Positions 16,857 through 26,120 of a stretch of 64,000 bases of DNA are shown here, piece after piece. Within the stretch, counting starts at the first letter, position 1. Every line of letters begins with the position of its first letter. Source of the DNA: JABMNT01 sp048262655 (GTDB lineage Bacteria > Pseudomonadota > Alphaproteobacteria > Rhodospirillales > Casp-alpha2); the NCBI GenBank assembly GCA_048262655.1, contig JBLXEY010000001.1, forward strand, positions 744,001-808,000, written 5' to 3'. A model generated the notes under the pieces. It saw nothing but the letters and a program-made list of their open reading frames with translations. It did no database searches and was not told the origin of the DNA. Both the position numbers and the translations under genes were made by a program.

Positions 16857-18791
16857 TTATTTCGTCGCATCGATGTCTAAAAAAGCGACGGCATAAGGGC
16901 CAAAGACCAAAGCGTCTTTTATCCCTTCCCCGTTTTTGGAAAGCCAATCAGAACGGGTTGTTGCTTCATCAAAGGCATCGGTATCAAGGACCTTGGCAAC
17001 ACAGGTGACCCTCAATGGAAGCGTTTTGATATCTGGGCTGCAATTTGCAATAAGAGCCTGGGTCTTATTGTTTCTCCGTACCGCGACCCCACAAAACCCA
17101 TCAGGAAGTTCTAGCGACAGCCGGCGTTCGCCCGCAAACTCACAGAGCGCCTTAAAAACATGATAAGAAGGGAAAAGCCTTCGGTCCGTGCCCTTATCAT
17201 ATAAGGGTTGAGGCCATTCTGCAGGCCGATAGATCAGTCCCAACGGCCCGACAGGCATCGACAGAGATAAACTTCTGACCGTACCACCTTCGGTACTTGC
17301 GACAAGGCCAACCATCCAAGCTGCGGCGAACAGTCCCCTTTGCCGAGGATCAGCCCGAGCCATTTCAAGGCGTTTTTGCATAGGGTTTTCAAGCGGTATC
17401 GCGCCATAAGGGTTTGTCCGCATGGCGATAGACGCCAGCCCTAATCGGTAGTCACAGTCAGGTGCAGATAATTGGGCACTTCGGTGCACAAAAGGCTGCG
17501 CCTCAAGGGTTTCAAATACTGATTTATCATCTGCAGCATGAACGATGGCCGTAGTTGAATGAGTGACATAATCACACACTTCGGGGTTTGGCGGACACCG
17601 GTTAAACTCGGTAAAATTCGTCAAAACACCACCACCAATGCGGCAGCCTGGAAATTCTTCTTTCAGCCATAAAACAGCATCTTGGGGCGTCAGCCCGGAA
17701 GGCCATTGCCCGTCCGGTTGATAACTCTTCATGTAATCAAGGGGAAGAGCGGTCACATGGTCTGGGACGATACCCAATTGTGCACATATGGAAGCATAAT
17801 CTTTTAGTTCAGCGCGCGCCTTCGACGCATCATTGGACAGGACGAATTCAAAATCCAGAAAACCAGAGAATGCGCCGATCGACTTTTGGATCTTTTCCAG
17901 ATCATCAACTTGATAAGCCCTGCATACGTAGCGCGACGCACCAAGTTCTTGTGTCAAAATCTGCTCGTCACCGTTTGGCAACCAATCGGCTTCAATAGCA
18001 AGAGTGATCTCGGGCACGGTCGCCGAATCGGCAAGGCAATCAGACAGAGTAAAAGTTGATGGTTTTGATTTTGATACGGCATCGACGGTTCCCGAAAACG
18101 AAACGTCAATTTTCTGGCGCACGATCTCACCCTTTTTGAGGGTATAGGGACACGGCCACGCCAGAGGGCGACAATAGGTTTTATAGGATGCATCCGTCCA
18201 GTTGCGTTGATCTTCCATTTCAAAGATCTCGCCATCAAAATTGATGGCGGCACTGACGCCGGCTATGGAATAAATGAGGCCGCGCATGTCGAAAACCGGC
18301 TGAGACGGAGAAATTGTTTCTGGAAAGACGCTTTGTTCCGTTTTACCGTCCCCATGAAGGACCGTGACCCTGCCTCCGGCAAGCCCGGCGATGGGGTGAA
18401 GCAGGGTGAACCCGGTCCGCGCTGTATCAAAATCGGACAGGGCCGTGAACGAAATTTCGACACTTAAATTGCCGTTGGCATTCCCCGTTGCAGCAAACGT
18501 ACCCTCCAGCATGCCATTTTCTGACATCATGGTTCTTGAATAAGTCCAGCTTGACGCTTCTTGCTGTACGACCTCATCTGCAATCGTAACGCCACAGGTT
18601 CCCCAGTTCTGATCCCGGATGGGGCAGTCAATGCCCCGGATCAACTCAACCCCATGCCATCTGATATTGCGGAGTTTACCGGCATCGAGATCAACCGAGA
18701 GAGCCCCAGCGACAAGGCAAGTTGCACTATTCGTTCCCTCATCGGTACCGAAAAGTTTAATCTTCTCAGATGTATTCAACACGCCCCCCAA
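16857..18791 (-). CDS. apnL: D-apionate lactonase-like protein (ApnL family)
   Basis: About 640 residues, a large lone-standing hydrolase without signal peptide. The FEMEDQRNWTDASYKTY block near residue 209 and the CRPLAWPCPY that follows match my recollection of the ApnL family, which opens D-apionolactone to D-apionate. The C-terminal half looks like a glycoside-hydrolase-type barrel with a beta domain. The frame has no ATG near its beginning: candidates are TTG at 18791, GTG at 18782 and TTG at 18779, with GGGGGG just upstream of the last. It is first in the minus-strand operon, and its promoter with the GntR operator is 25-60 bases upstream. Confidence 0.72.
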   Translation of the reverse strand: MGGVLNTSEKIKLFGTDEGTNSATCLVAGALSVDLDAGKLRNIRWHGVELIRGIDCPIRDQNWGTCGVTIADEVVQQEASSWTYSRTMMSENGMLEGTFAATGNANGNLSVEISFTALSDFDTARTGFTLLHPIAGLAGGRVTVLHGDGKTEQSVFPETISPSQPVFDMRGLIYSIAGVSAAINFDGEIFEMEDQRNWTDASYKTYCRPLAWPCPYTLKKGEIVRQKIDVSFSGTVDAVSKSKPSTFTLSDCLADSATVPEITLAIEADWLPNGDEQILTQELGASRYVCRAYQVDDLEKIQKSIGAFSGFLDFEFVLSNDASKARAELKDYASICAQLGIVPDHVTALPLDYMKSYQPDGQWPSGLTPQDAVLWLKEEFPGCRIGGGVLTNFTEFNRCPPNPEVCDYVTHSTTAIVHAADDKSVFETLEAQPFVHRSAQLSAPDCDYRLGLASIAMRTNPYGAIPLENPMQKRLEMARADPRQRGLFAAAWMVGLVASTEGGTVRSLSLSMPVGPLGLIYRPAEWPQPLYDKGTDRRLFPSYHVFKALCEFAGERRLSLELPDGFCGVAVRRNNKTQALIANCSPDIKTLPLRVTCVAKVLDTDAFDEATTRSDWLSKNGEGIKDALVFGPYAVAFLDIDATK

Positions 18792-18814
18792 TCATTTGCC
18801 AAACCAACACCAAA

Positions 18815-18852
18815 TGGTATACTCATTATACCAGTTTGTATTTTCCAGTCAA
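18815..18852 (-). promoter_or_regulatory. Promoter plus GntR operator for the apionate operon
   Basis: On the minus strand, TTGACT, 16 bases, TATAAT. The -10 box lies within the palindrome TGGTATA-CTCAT-TATACCA at 18815-18833. The word CTGGTATAATGAGT is repeated exactly in the promoter of the ABC transporter operon at 19843-19856. A repressor bound here would cover the -10 box. Confidence 0.75.
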
Positions 18853-18878
18853 ATATGTCTCACCCACACCTCGAATAA

Positions 18879-19610
18879 CTAGGGTTTACTGCGTTGCTGT
18901 GGGTTACCCTGGTGATAAAGCGCATCCGCCCGGTTCAAATGATCGCTCATGTTTTGAGCAGCCCGCTCCGCATCGCCATCGCGGATCGCGCCCAGGATTT
19001 TTTTGTGTTCATCAATGGTGACATTTTCATACCCAGGCTTTCGCACCAAATCGAAATGAAAATGGGCCAGCCACTCGAACATGGCTTTACTAAGACCTTC
19101 GAAAATCGGGTTTCCAGAAATGCCGGCAATGGCCTGGTGAAAGTCACCATCGTAACGCAAAAACTCAGGCGAGTCAGCAGGAGCAGCCTCTTGTTTGGCC
19201 AATATCTCCTGAAGTTGCTCGACATCTGCATCTGTTCGCCGGGCGGCGGCAACCCTGATCATCTGGCATTCGAATACCAGCCGCGCCTCCTTGAGGTGCT
19301 CCAACGACGTCGATGAGTGCGTCAATAGATGGCGCATTGTCTGGCCGAGTTGACCAAAAATATTATCAAAAGAAGGCTCTGCTATCCGCGGGCGTTCGCC
19401 GTGACGAATATCGATTAATCCCATTCGCTGCAGGTTTTGCATGGCTTCACGAATGGCTGGGCGCCCAACGGAGTAGGTTTCCATTAATTCACGCTCAGAA
19501 GGAATAATATCGCCCGGCCCAAGCTCACCACTTTGAATGATCGCCAAAAGTCGGTCTTGAACGTGATCCGACAATTTACGCCTTGGTATGGGTTGATTTT
19601 TCGTACTCAT
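18879..19610 (-). CDS. GntR-family regulator (FCD/FadR subfamily), probable apionate repressor
   Basis: 243 residues from the ATG at 19610; a GTG three codons earlier at 19619 is the alternative. The N-terminal winged helix has GDIIPSERELMETYSVGRPAIREAM, the standard GntR signature, followed by an all-helical FCD effector domain. It sits between the apnL operon and the ABC importer operon, and both carry the same operator over their -10 boxes. That makes it the clear candidate to control both. The effector is presumably a pathway intermediate. Confidence 0.9.
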   Translation of the reverse strand: MSTKNQPIPRRKLSDHVQDRLLAIIQSGELGPGDIIPSERELMETYSVGRPAIREAMQNLQRMGLIDIRHGERPRIAEPSFDNIFGQLGQTMRHLLTHSSTSLEHLKEARLVFECQMIRVAAARRTDADVEQLQEILAKQEAAPADSPEFLRYDGDFHQAIAGISGNPIFEGLSKAMFEWLAHFHFDLVRKPGYENVTIDEHKKILGAIRDGDAERAAQNMSDHLNRADALYHQGNPQQRSKP

Positions 19611-19825
19611 TTTAGACACTGACGGATGATCAGGTGATTATGACAACAAAATTCGTTATTTGTTTGGAACGGTAACATCCCGAAACTCCTTAAAGCCCAA
19701 AAGCATCATGTCAACTTCGTGTCACAGCAGAGTGACACGAGCGCCCCCCATTGTCTCTCTAATCCATTTCTCCCGGTAACCTCATGACATCGCTGCTTTA
19801 TCTAATATCTAGAATTATACAATCA

Positions 19826-19856
19826 TTGACCTAAATACAATACTGGTATAATGAGT
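19826..19856 (+). promoter_or_regulatory. Promoter plus GntR operator for the ABC importer operon
   Basis: TTGACC, 15 bases, TATAAT, with CTGGTATAATGAGT at 19843-19856 identical to the word at the apnL promoter; the spacer also shares AAATACAA with it. This is the main feature of the 400-base gap between the GntR gene and the solute-binding-protein gene at 20018. Elsewhere in that gap I see only AT-rich sequence and a long untranslated leader of about 160 bases. Confidence 0.75.
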
Positions 19857-20017
19857 TGTTCACTACAACAGTTGAATGACCTATTGGATTTCGGTCAAAG
19901 CGATCAAAATACACCGGAAAAAATTCGGGAAATCGCACATGCTTCCTCCGACACACAATGACGGCGGCAAGTGACTACCTCAGTCCAATGCGTCGCTGGG
20001 ATAACAAGGAGGAAATA

Positions 20018-21472
20018 ATGAATTTAGCAAGCAAACATAATAGATCTCTCGGGCAAGCGGTCACGCTTGCACTGGGGTTAACGCTGGCGGCCGGCTCTGC
20101 CTACGCACAAAGCGCCGCGGATAAAGCAGTTGAAGCTGCCAAAAAATATTCTGGGACAACCCTCAACGTCTTTTATGAGGCTGGCCTTCAACCCCTCGAT
20201 CCGAAAAACTTCACGGGGCCTTTATGGGAAAAATTAACGGGCATTAAAATCAATGTCATCGAAGCCCCTGTCGACCAAATGTTCACAAAAACCATGCAGG
20301 CACATCGCGCAGGATCAGGCGCTTACGATGTGCTGAATGTTGTTCCCAACCAAATGCCAGATTTGGCATTTGCCGGTGCGCTGGAACCATTGGACGCATA
20401 CGTTGATAAATATGGATATCGTGACGAGCTTAACAAAATCGCGCCGGTTTACCGCGACAACCAAATGAAAGTGGAAGGCAAGATTTATGGCCTGCCAGAT
20501 GATGGCGATGTCCTGATCATGTACTACAACCGCAAGATTTTTAATGACCCGAAAACCAAAGAAGGTTTTAAAGCCAAACATGGTTATGACCTTGCACCAC
20601 CAACCACATGGAAGCAGTTCTCGGAGATCGGCAGCTACATCACCGAAACCCACGGGCCCAAAGTCCACGGTGCAGGTATGTTGCGCCAACCTGGCAACGC
20701 ACAGTACCTGTTTCAGGAGCGGTTCCGCGTAGAAGGCGGCAAGTTCTTTGACGCAGATACCATGAAAGCCACAATTAACTCTGAAGTTGGCGTTAAAATC
20801 TTCAAGGCCATGCTGGAAGAAAATAAATTCATGCCATCTGGTGTTGAGCAATGGGGCTTTATTGAAGCTTTCAACGCGTTCCTTGCAGGTGATATTGCGA
20901 TGACGATTTCCTGGCCGCCGGTAGGTCGCTGGGCTGCTGGGTACGGCAAAGGCACAGAGGCTTTGAACTGGATTCCAGAGACCAAGGTCGCCAACGACGT
21001 TGGCTATGCCCTGCCACCAGGCGGACATCCCGAACTTGCTGTTGGCTTCTCGCTTAGCGTTGCGTCTGGCAGTAAAAACAAAGAAGCGGCTTACTTATTT
21101 ATCCAATGGATGAATAGTGAAGAAATCAGTCTTCAGCGCGTTCAACTTCCTTTTGCTCTGCGCGATCCTTTCCGCGACAGCCATTTCACCAGCACGGAAT
21201 ATCGTTCCCGCTGGGCAAATGCTGGCGACTATTTGGATACGTTAAAGGCTGGCGCAGAAACGGGCCTTCTTGATCTTTCGCTCATACAGACGGATCGATA
21301 TGAAGAAGGCATTCGCCAAGCCATTAGTCGTCTTTGGGCCAAAGATGATCCCCAAACAATCCTCAATGACTTGGCTGCACAGTGGGACAAGTTGACGAAA
21401 CGCATTGGCGTTGAAAAACAAAAACGCGCCTATAAAGACTGGGCAAGCAAACCTAACGCTTATCCTAACTAA
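20018..21472 (+). CDS. ABC transporter sugar-binding protein, family 1
   Basis: 484 residues from the ATG at 20018, preceded by AAGGAGG at ideal spacing; the frame extends upstream to 19958 without a ribosome-binding site. The N-terminus is a Sec signal peptide, with basic HNR, a hydrophobic run, and AQSAAD after an Ala-rich cleavage site near residue 30. The mature part is a family 1 extracellular solute-binding protein of the maltose/glycerol-3-phosphate type. It starts a plus-strand operon with two permeases and an ATPase. The shared operator with the apnL operon suggests the ligand is D-apiose, apionolactone, apionate or a glycoside carrying them; that is inference. Confidence 0.9.
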   Translation: MNLASKHNRSLGQAVTLALGLTLAAGSAYAQSAADKAVEAAKKYSGTTLNVFYEAGLQPLDPKNFTGPLWEKLTGIKINVIEAPVDQMFTKTMQAHRAGSGAYDVLNVVPNQMPDLAFAGALEPLDAYVDKYGYRDELNKIAPVYRDNQMKVEGKIYGLPDDGDVLIMYYNRKIFNDPKTKEGFKAKHGYDLAPPTTWKQFSEIGSYITETHGPKVHGAGMLRQPGNAQYLFQERFRVEGGKFFDADTMKATINSEVGVKIFKAMLEENKFMPSGVEQWGFIEAFNAFLAGDIAMTISWPPVGRWAAGYGKGTEALNWIPETKVANDVGYALPPGGHPELAVGFSLSVASGSKNKEAAYLFIQWMNSEEISLQRVQLPFALRDPFRDSHFTSTEYRSRWANAGDYLDTLKAGAETGLLDLSLIQTDRYEEGIRQAISRLWAKDDPQTILNDLAAQWDKLTKRIGVEKQKRAYKDWASKPNAYPN

Positions 21473-21485
21473 AGTTCCTCCTGTC

Positions 21486-21517
21486 CTCCGGGGTTGCCCA
21501 GGCAGCCCCGGAGACCC
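21486..21517 (+). terminator. Intraoperonic hairpin between binding-protein and permease genes
   Basis: CTCCGGGGTTGCC and GGCAGCCCCGGAG pair over 13 positions with one G-U, a two-base loop, then ACCCTTTTAA. It starts 14 bases after the binding-protein stop. Such hairpins are common after binding-protein genes; they allow more of that protein by partial termination and by protecting the 3' end of its message. Confidence 0.75.
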
Positions 21518-21540
21518 TTTTAAAAGTAGCACGAATAAAA

Positions 21541-22437
21541 ATGTCGCAAGCCCCGAGGATCACTGACCCTAAGCGCCAAGAGCAATTGTTTAAATATGCC
21601 CTGATCGCGCCAGCGGTATTTATCATTCTGCTCATTGGGCTCTACCCCTTTATCAAGCTGATCCTAACCAGTTTTCAAAACATCGACATGTTTGACACGG
21701 ATACCAGCTTCCATGGTTTCATCCACTACGAGCGTCTGTTTGATGATGCGCGTTTATGGTCATCCATTCTTCACACACTAATTTTTACGGCGGTCGCTTT
21801 ACCCATAGAATTGATCTTGGGTTATCTGCTTGCCTTGCTCTTTCTCGATCGCCTGCCGTTCAAGCAAACCTTTGTTGCCATTATTCTTCTCCCCACTGTC
21901 ATATCGCCGATTGTCGCGGGTTCAACCTGGCGCCTGATGTTCGATCAACGCTTTGGCCCGATCAACCAAGTGATCGGGTGGTTTGCGGGTCACGAAGTAA
22001 AAATACTCTGGACCATTGAGACACTTTTGGTCTGGCCGGCTATTCTGGTTGCCGAAGTTTGGCAGTGGACGCCGTTTATGTTCCTGATTCTGCTGGCGGC
22101 GCTGAACAATATGGACAGCGAACAATTGGAAGCCGCTCAGATTGACGGGGCATCCTGGTGGACAACATTCCGCAAAATCATCTTGCCTGCAATTATGCCC
22201 GTTATGTTCATTGCAGTGCTCATCCGTGCACTCGACTTATTTCGTGTCTTCGACGTCATCTGGACGATGACACAGGGTGGTCCCGGTACGATGACAGAAA
22301 CCATATCAATCTATGCCTATCAAATGGCGTTTCGAGAATTTGAAGTCAGCTATTCAGCGGCGATGGCCTTTTTGATCATTTTTCTATTAACCGTCCTGGT
22401 TGTTGCAGCGTTACGTCGTATTGAGGTGTCACGATGA
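21541..22437 (+). CDS. ABC transporter permease, MalF/UgpA type
   Basis: 298 residues with six predicted membrane segments. The cytoplasmic EAA loop near residues 198-220 (LEAAQIDGASWW) couples to the ATPase. It is the inner-membrane half-channel of the sugar importer started by the 20018 gene and overlaps the next permease by four bases (ATGA), as usual for coupled subunits. Confidence 0.92.
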   Translation: MSQAPRITDPKRQEQLFKYALIAPAVFIILLIGLYPFIKLILTSFQNIDMFDTDTSFHGFIHYERLFDDARLWSSILHTLIFTAVALPIELILGYLLALLFLDRLPFKQTFVAIILLPTVISPIVAGSTWRLMFDQRFGPINQVIGWFAGHEVKILWTIETLLVWPAILVAEVWQWTPFMFLILLAALNNMDSEQLEAAQIDGASWWTTFRKIILPAIMPVMFIAVLIRALDLFRVFDVIWTMTQGGPGTMTETISIYAYQMAFREFEVSYSAAMAFLIIFLLTVLVVAALRRIEVSR

Positions 22438-23261
22438 TCAAATGGGATAAGGGATGGCGATTGTGTCTGCGTGTTTCCTGCGCCGTTCTGGTGACACTGT
22501 TCTTTTTGTTTCCGATTTATTGGCTGGCGATTATGTCAATCAAGACCCCGGAAGAAGTCTTTGCATACCCGCCTGTCTGGCTACCTTCAACTTTTGAACT
22601 TTCGAGTTTTATTACCCTGTTCAGGGATGGCGATGCATGGGCCGTATGGAACAGTCTGGTGACTGCGGGTGTCAGCACTATTTTGGCAATGTTTTTTGGC
22701 ACCCTCGCGGCCTACTCGCTGGTGCGCTTCAAGACCGGCGGTGACCATCTTGCGATCTGGATCATTTCACAGCGCATGATCCCACCGATTTGCGTGGCTT
22801 TTCCGATCTTCCTGCTTTTTGTTTCCTGGCAAATCGTAGACACCTATTTCGGCCTTATCATTTTGTACACCGCATTTAATCTACCATACGTCATCTGGAT
22901 GATGCGCGGTTATATACAGGAAATCCCCATTGAATTGGAGCAAAGCGCACTTGTCGACGGGCTGACACGTTGGGCTGTTTTGTGGAAAGTAATTATGCCG
23001 ATGGCCCGTGCCGGCTTATTTGCAACAGCCGTGTTTACGTTCATTTTTGCCTGGAATGACTTCCTGTTCGCCCTGATCTTGTCGCGTTCTGAAGTCGTAA
23101 CCTACCCCGTTAAGGTAACCGGTTACTTCGGGTCACAATCAACCTTCTGGTCGAAGATTGGTGCCATGAGCATGTTGGGTGTTCTACCCATGATTTTTGT
23201 TGTTGGAACGATGCAGCGGTTTATCGTCCGCGGCATGTCTATGGGCGCCGTAAAGGGATAA
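22434..23261 (+). CDS. ABC transporter permease, MalG/UgpE type
   Basis: 275 residues with six predicted membrane segments and the EAA loop LEQSALVDGLTRW near residue 165. It is the second half of the channel, translationally coupled to the preceding permease and followed seven bases later by the ATPase gene. Family knowledge places it with the 22-kb permease partner as a heterodimer in the inner membrane. Confidence 0.92.
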   Translation: MIKWDKGWRLCLRVSCAVLVTLFFLFPIYWLAIMSIKTPEEVFAYPPVWLPSTFELSSFITLFRDGDAWAVWNSLVTAGVSTILAMFFGTLAAYSLVRFKTGGDHLAIWIISQRMIPPICVAFPIFLLFVSWQIVDTYFGLIILYTAFNLPYVIWMMRGYIQEIPIELEQSALVDGLTRWAVLWKVIMPMARAGLFATAVFTFIFAWNDFLFALILSRSEVVTYPVKVTGYFGSQSTFWSKIGAMSMLGVLPMIFVVGTMQRFIVRGMSMGAVKG

Positions 23262-23268
23262 GACGACT

Positions 23269-24375
23269 ATGCCAAACCTAATCATCGAAAACGTAAATAA
23301 GTTTTACGGGAATATACATGCGGTAAAAGGCGTGTCTCTGGACGTCCCCTCCGGCGAATTCGTCGTCCTCGTCGGGCCTTCGGGTTGCGGGAAAAGTACA
23401 CTTTTGAGAGCCATCGCAGGTCTTGAAGATATTTCTGATGGCGACATTCGGTTGGGCGAACGCTCGATCGCTAATCTGGCACCACGCGACCGTAACATTG
23501 CCATGGTGTTTCAAAGCTATGCGCTCTATCCCTACTTAAGCGTTTATGAAAACATTGCTTTTGGCTTGCGCGCCCGCAAAACCCCCGAACAGGAAATTGT
23601 CGAAAAGGTGAACTGGGCATCAGACCTGTTGGACATTGGCGACTATCTGACGCGCTTCCCGCGCGAGCTTTCCGGCGGTCAACGACAGCGTGTCGCCATT
23701 GGTCGCGCGATTGTCCGCGACGCCGATCTATATCTGTTTGATGAGCCGCTTTCCAATCTGGATGCAAAACTTCGCGACGGTATGCGCGAAGAAATCAAGC
23801 GCCTGCACAGCCGATTGGGCAAAACGTTTGTATATGTCACCCACGACCAAATTGAGGCCATGACGCTTGCCGACCGCATCATATTACTTCGCGACGGTAT
23901 TATCGAACAATCCGGTCCACCGCTGGACTTGTTTGAAAAACCGAACAATACCTACGTAGCTGGTTTCCTGGGATCACCTCCCATGAATTTCATTTCAGTG
24001 TCAGTCATAAATGATGGCGCGGCAATGACCTTGCCAGACGGGCAAACCGTTTCGTTGGCGTCGAGCAAAATCTCCACTGAACTGACAAACGGAGAGTTCC
24101 TATGGGGTGTTCGACCCGAACATTTATCAAATACATCCGTATCGGATTGTAAACTCGATGCCCTGATTGAAGTGGTACAACCAACCGGTGCCCGAAGCTA
24201 TGGCAGCTTTAACCTTGGCGACGCGCACCTTATTGCAGAACTTGATGCCCATGCCATAAACATTGAAGGTCAGAAACTGACGCTGGATATTGCCATCGGC
24301 AGGACGAACTTTTTTGATCCGGCAACGGGCAAAGCGGTTGGGGCGGCCGTAGCCGGCTCGCCACAGAGGCTTTGA
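23269..24375 (+). CDS. ABC transporter ATPase, MalK/UgpC type
   Basis: 368 residues. Walker A GPSGCGKST is at 36-44, the Q-loop in FQSYALYP near 81, signature LSGGQ at 134-138, and Walker B LYLFDEP at 154-160. A C-terminal regulatory TOBE-type domain starts near residue 240. These features define the CUT1 sugar-importer class. It is the last gene of the importer operon. The convergent sulfatase gene ends about 65 bases further on; I see no strong terminator in that gap. Confidence 0.92.
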   Translation: MPNLIIENVNKFYGNIHAVKGVSLDVPSGEFVVLVGPSGCGKSTLLRAIAGLEDISDGDIRLGERSIANLAPRDRNIAMVFQSYALYPYLSVYENIAFGLRARKTPEQEIVEKVNWASDLLDIGDYLTRFPRELSGGQRQRVAIGRAIVRDADLYLFDEPLSNLDAKLRDGMREEIKRLHSRLGKTFVYVTHDQIEAMTLADRIILLRDGIIEQSGPPLDLFEKPNNTYVAGFLGSPPMNFISVSVINDGAAMTLPDGQTVSLASSKISTELTNGEFLWGVRPEHLSNTSVSDCKLDALIEVVQPTGARSYGSFNLGDAHLIAELDAHAINIEGQKLTLDIAIGRTNFFDPATGKAVGAAVAGSPQRL

Positions 24376-24441
24376 AGGTGCGTCGCCTCAACAAGTCTCA
24401 ACAAGAAAGCCATATGCGCACTCTGTTAGGGGAGCGACGGG

Positions 24442-25878
24442 CTATTCCGGTGCAGGCGTGAATGGAATGACTGTTGATTTCATAATCGCACTGCGCCCGC
24501 CGTGGGCCTCAATCACAGCTTTCTGATCCGCAAAGGCTACGTCATTGACCTTTTCCGGGTCACAAATCCGGCGCAGCTCGCTTATCAATTCTTCACGTAC
24601 GCCCTGACAATCAGCGTCAGCCGCCAAATCCGTCGTTTCCAGCGGATCGGTCGCCAGATCAAAAAGCTGAGGGACTTCACCAACGTAATAAATAAGTTTC
24701 CAGTTGCGTTTTTTGATCATAAAAGTGCCGGTATCCGACCCCGCGGCATGATATTCAGAGAAGGCAACCCGCTCTTTATTAACGTCGTTGGCAAGCGCGA
24801 TAAGAGAGGTCCCTCGGTAGTTTTCCTTTGCCGAATCAACGCCCGTCGCTTGCAACGCCGTTGGCGCAACGTCTATGAGCGTAACTGGCGTATCTGACCT
24901 ATGGCCTGCCGGCACGTCAGGACCCGCGACGATCATCGGAACAGCCGCAGAATTTTCATACATAACTGACTTGCCCCACATCCCGTGGCTTCCCAGGTTA
25001 TCACCATGATCAGACGTGTAGACAATATGCGTCTGATCGGCAAAACCGTTGTCTTGCATAGAAGTGATGACCTGACCAATCAGGCCATCAAGTTTCGTCA
25101 CCATTCCAAAATAAGTGCGGAGCGCCATCACACGTTTCTGCTCATCAAAGAAATCATCATAATGCATGTAGTCTCGCACCGCATTTACACTGGGATGATT
25201 ATCCCGAGGCGCGACGATCCCGGCTTCTAATTCCGCGAGCGAATAGGGCTCATACATCGCAACATATTCTTGAGGCGCAATCAGCGGGAAATGAGGGAAT
25301 ATAAAACTAACGAAAAGTGCAAATGGTTTTTTGGCCCCCGATACAGCACGTTCATTCAGCCATTCAATTGCTTTTGCTGCGATCCTGTTATCGTATCTGT
25401 TATAGCTGCTGTCTCCCGGACCGGCGTCATTTGCCAGGTCATCAGAGCCCAGCTTCTGTGGCGGGTTCTTCCTTAACAACCCCTGCAAATCGCCAACGCC
25501 GTCAACAACGTGCAATGGCAAAAGTTCTTCCGTAAAGCCATAATCATCTCCGCCCCGAAAATGGAGTTTCCCAATGGAGGCGACATCAACATCATTTTCA
25601 CGCAAGACATGGTGCCAGCTTTTCTCTTTACCACGATAGGCAATGGCATTGTCCCATTGTCCTGTTTCGTGAACATATTTACCAGTTGCCAACGCGGCGC
25701 GGGCGGGAACGCAGATCGGGCTATTGCAGTAGGCGGATGTAAATAAAGTGCCTGACCTCGCCAATTTATCTAAGTTGGGTGTGCGCGCAAATGGATGCCC
25801 ATAGCAACCGGCTACCCGCTTGTTGTGTTCATCTGACATAATGAATAGCAGGTTTTTTGGCTCCGTGGGATCAGACAT
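24442..25878 (-). CDS. Type I sulfatase (alkaline-phosphatase superfamily)
   Basis: 478 residues from the ATG at 25878. The formylglycine signature C-x-P-x-R appears as CVPAR at residues 56-60, so Cys56 would be matured to formylglycine. Metal-binding Asp residues are in IMSDEHN and TSDHGDNLGSHG. No signal peptide is visible, so it probably acts on imported sulfate esters in the cytoplasm. It resembles the choline-sulfatase/arylsulfatase branch, but I cannot name the substrate. It is divergent from a LysR gene, its likely regulator, and convergent with the sugar importer. A role in desulfating a marine or plant carbohydrate is possible. The maturase is not in the window. Confidence 0.87.
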   Translation of the reverse strand: MSDPTEPKNLLFIMSDEHNKRVAGCYGHPFARTPNLDKLARSGTLFTSAYCNSPICVPARAALATGKYVHETGQWDNAIAYRGKEKSWHHVLRENDVDVASIGKLHFRGGDDYGFTEELLPLHVVDGVGDLQGLLRKNPPQKLGSDDLANDAGPGDSSYNRYDNRIAAKAIEWLNERAVSGAKKPFALFVSFIFPHFPLIAPQEYVAMYEPYSLAELEAGIVAPRDNHPSVNAVRDYMHYDDFFDEQKRVMALRTYFGMVTKLDGLIGQVITSMQDNGFADQTHIVYTSDHGDNLGSHGMWGKSVMYENSAAVPMIVAGPDVPAGHRSDTPVTLIDVAPTALQATGVDSAKENYRGTSLIALANDVNKERVAFSEYHAAGSDTGTFMIKKRNWKLIYYVGEVPQLFDLATDPLETTDLAADADCQGVREELISELRRICDPEKVNDVAFADQKAVIEAHGGRSAIMKSTVIPFTPAPE

Positions 25879-25881
25879 CAA

Positions 25882-26120
25882 GGGACTCCGGCAGGTTCAA
25901 TAAAATATCACTTTATATTTTACGGCCTTAGAGACATATCTCGAAATATGAATTTCACGCATCCTATATAATATTCTGGAATAAGTATTGAGCGACCTTG
26001 AACATAGCCCTCAGAGCCTATCCATAAGTGAGGACAATCTCCTTGCTAAATACCGGGCCATGGTATTACTAGTTTAACCATATTTTTAGCCAACGCATTC
26101 TTATCCGGAATATCGAGCCC
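25882..26120. promoter_or_regulatory. Divergent regulatory region, sulfatase / LysR
   Basis: An AT-rich gap of about 240 bases between divergent genes. It holds CATAT-CTCGAA-ATATG (25935-25950), TATTC-TG-GAATA (25972-25983) and a similar TATCCGGAATA at 26102-26112 just before the LysR start. The two GGAATA-containing words are candidate LysR sites; this is weak evidence. Confidence 0.35.

Noticed and set aside
20315..21028. 237-codon open frame on the minus strand
   Set aside because: It lies wholly antisense to the well-supported ABC solute-binding-protein gene and has no recognisable domain.
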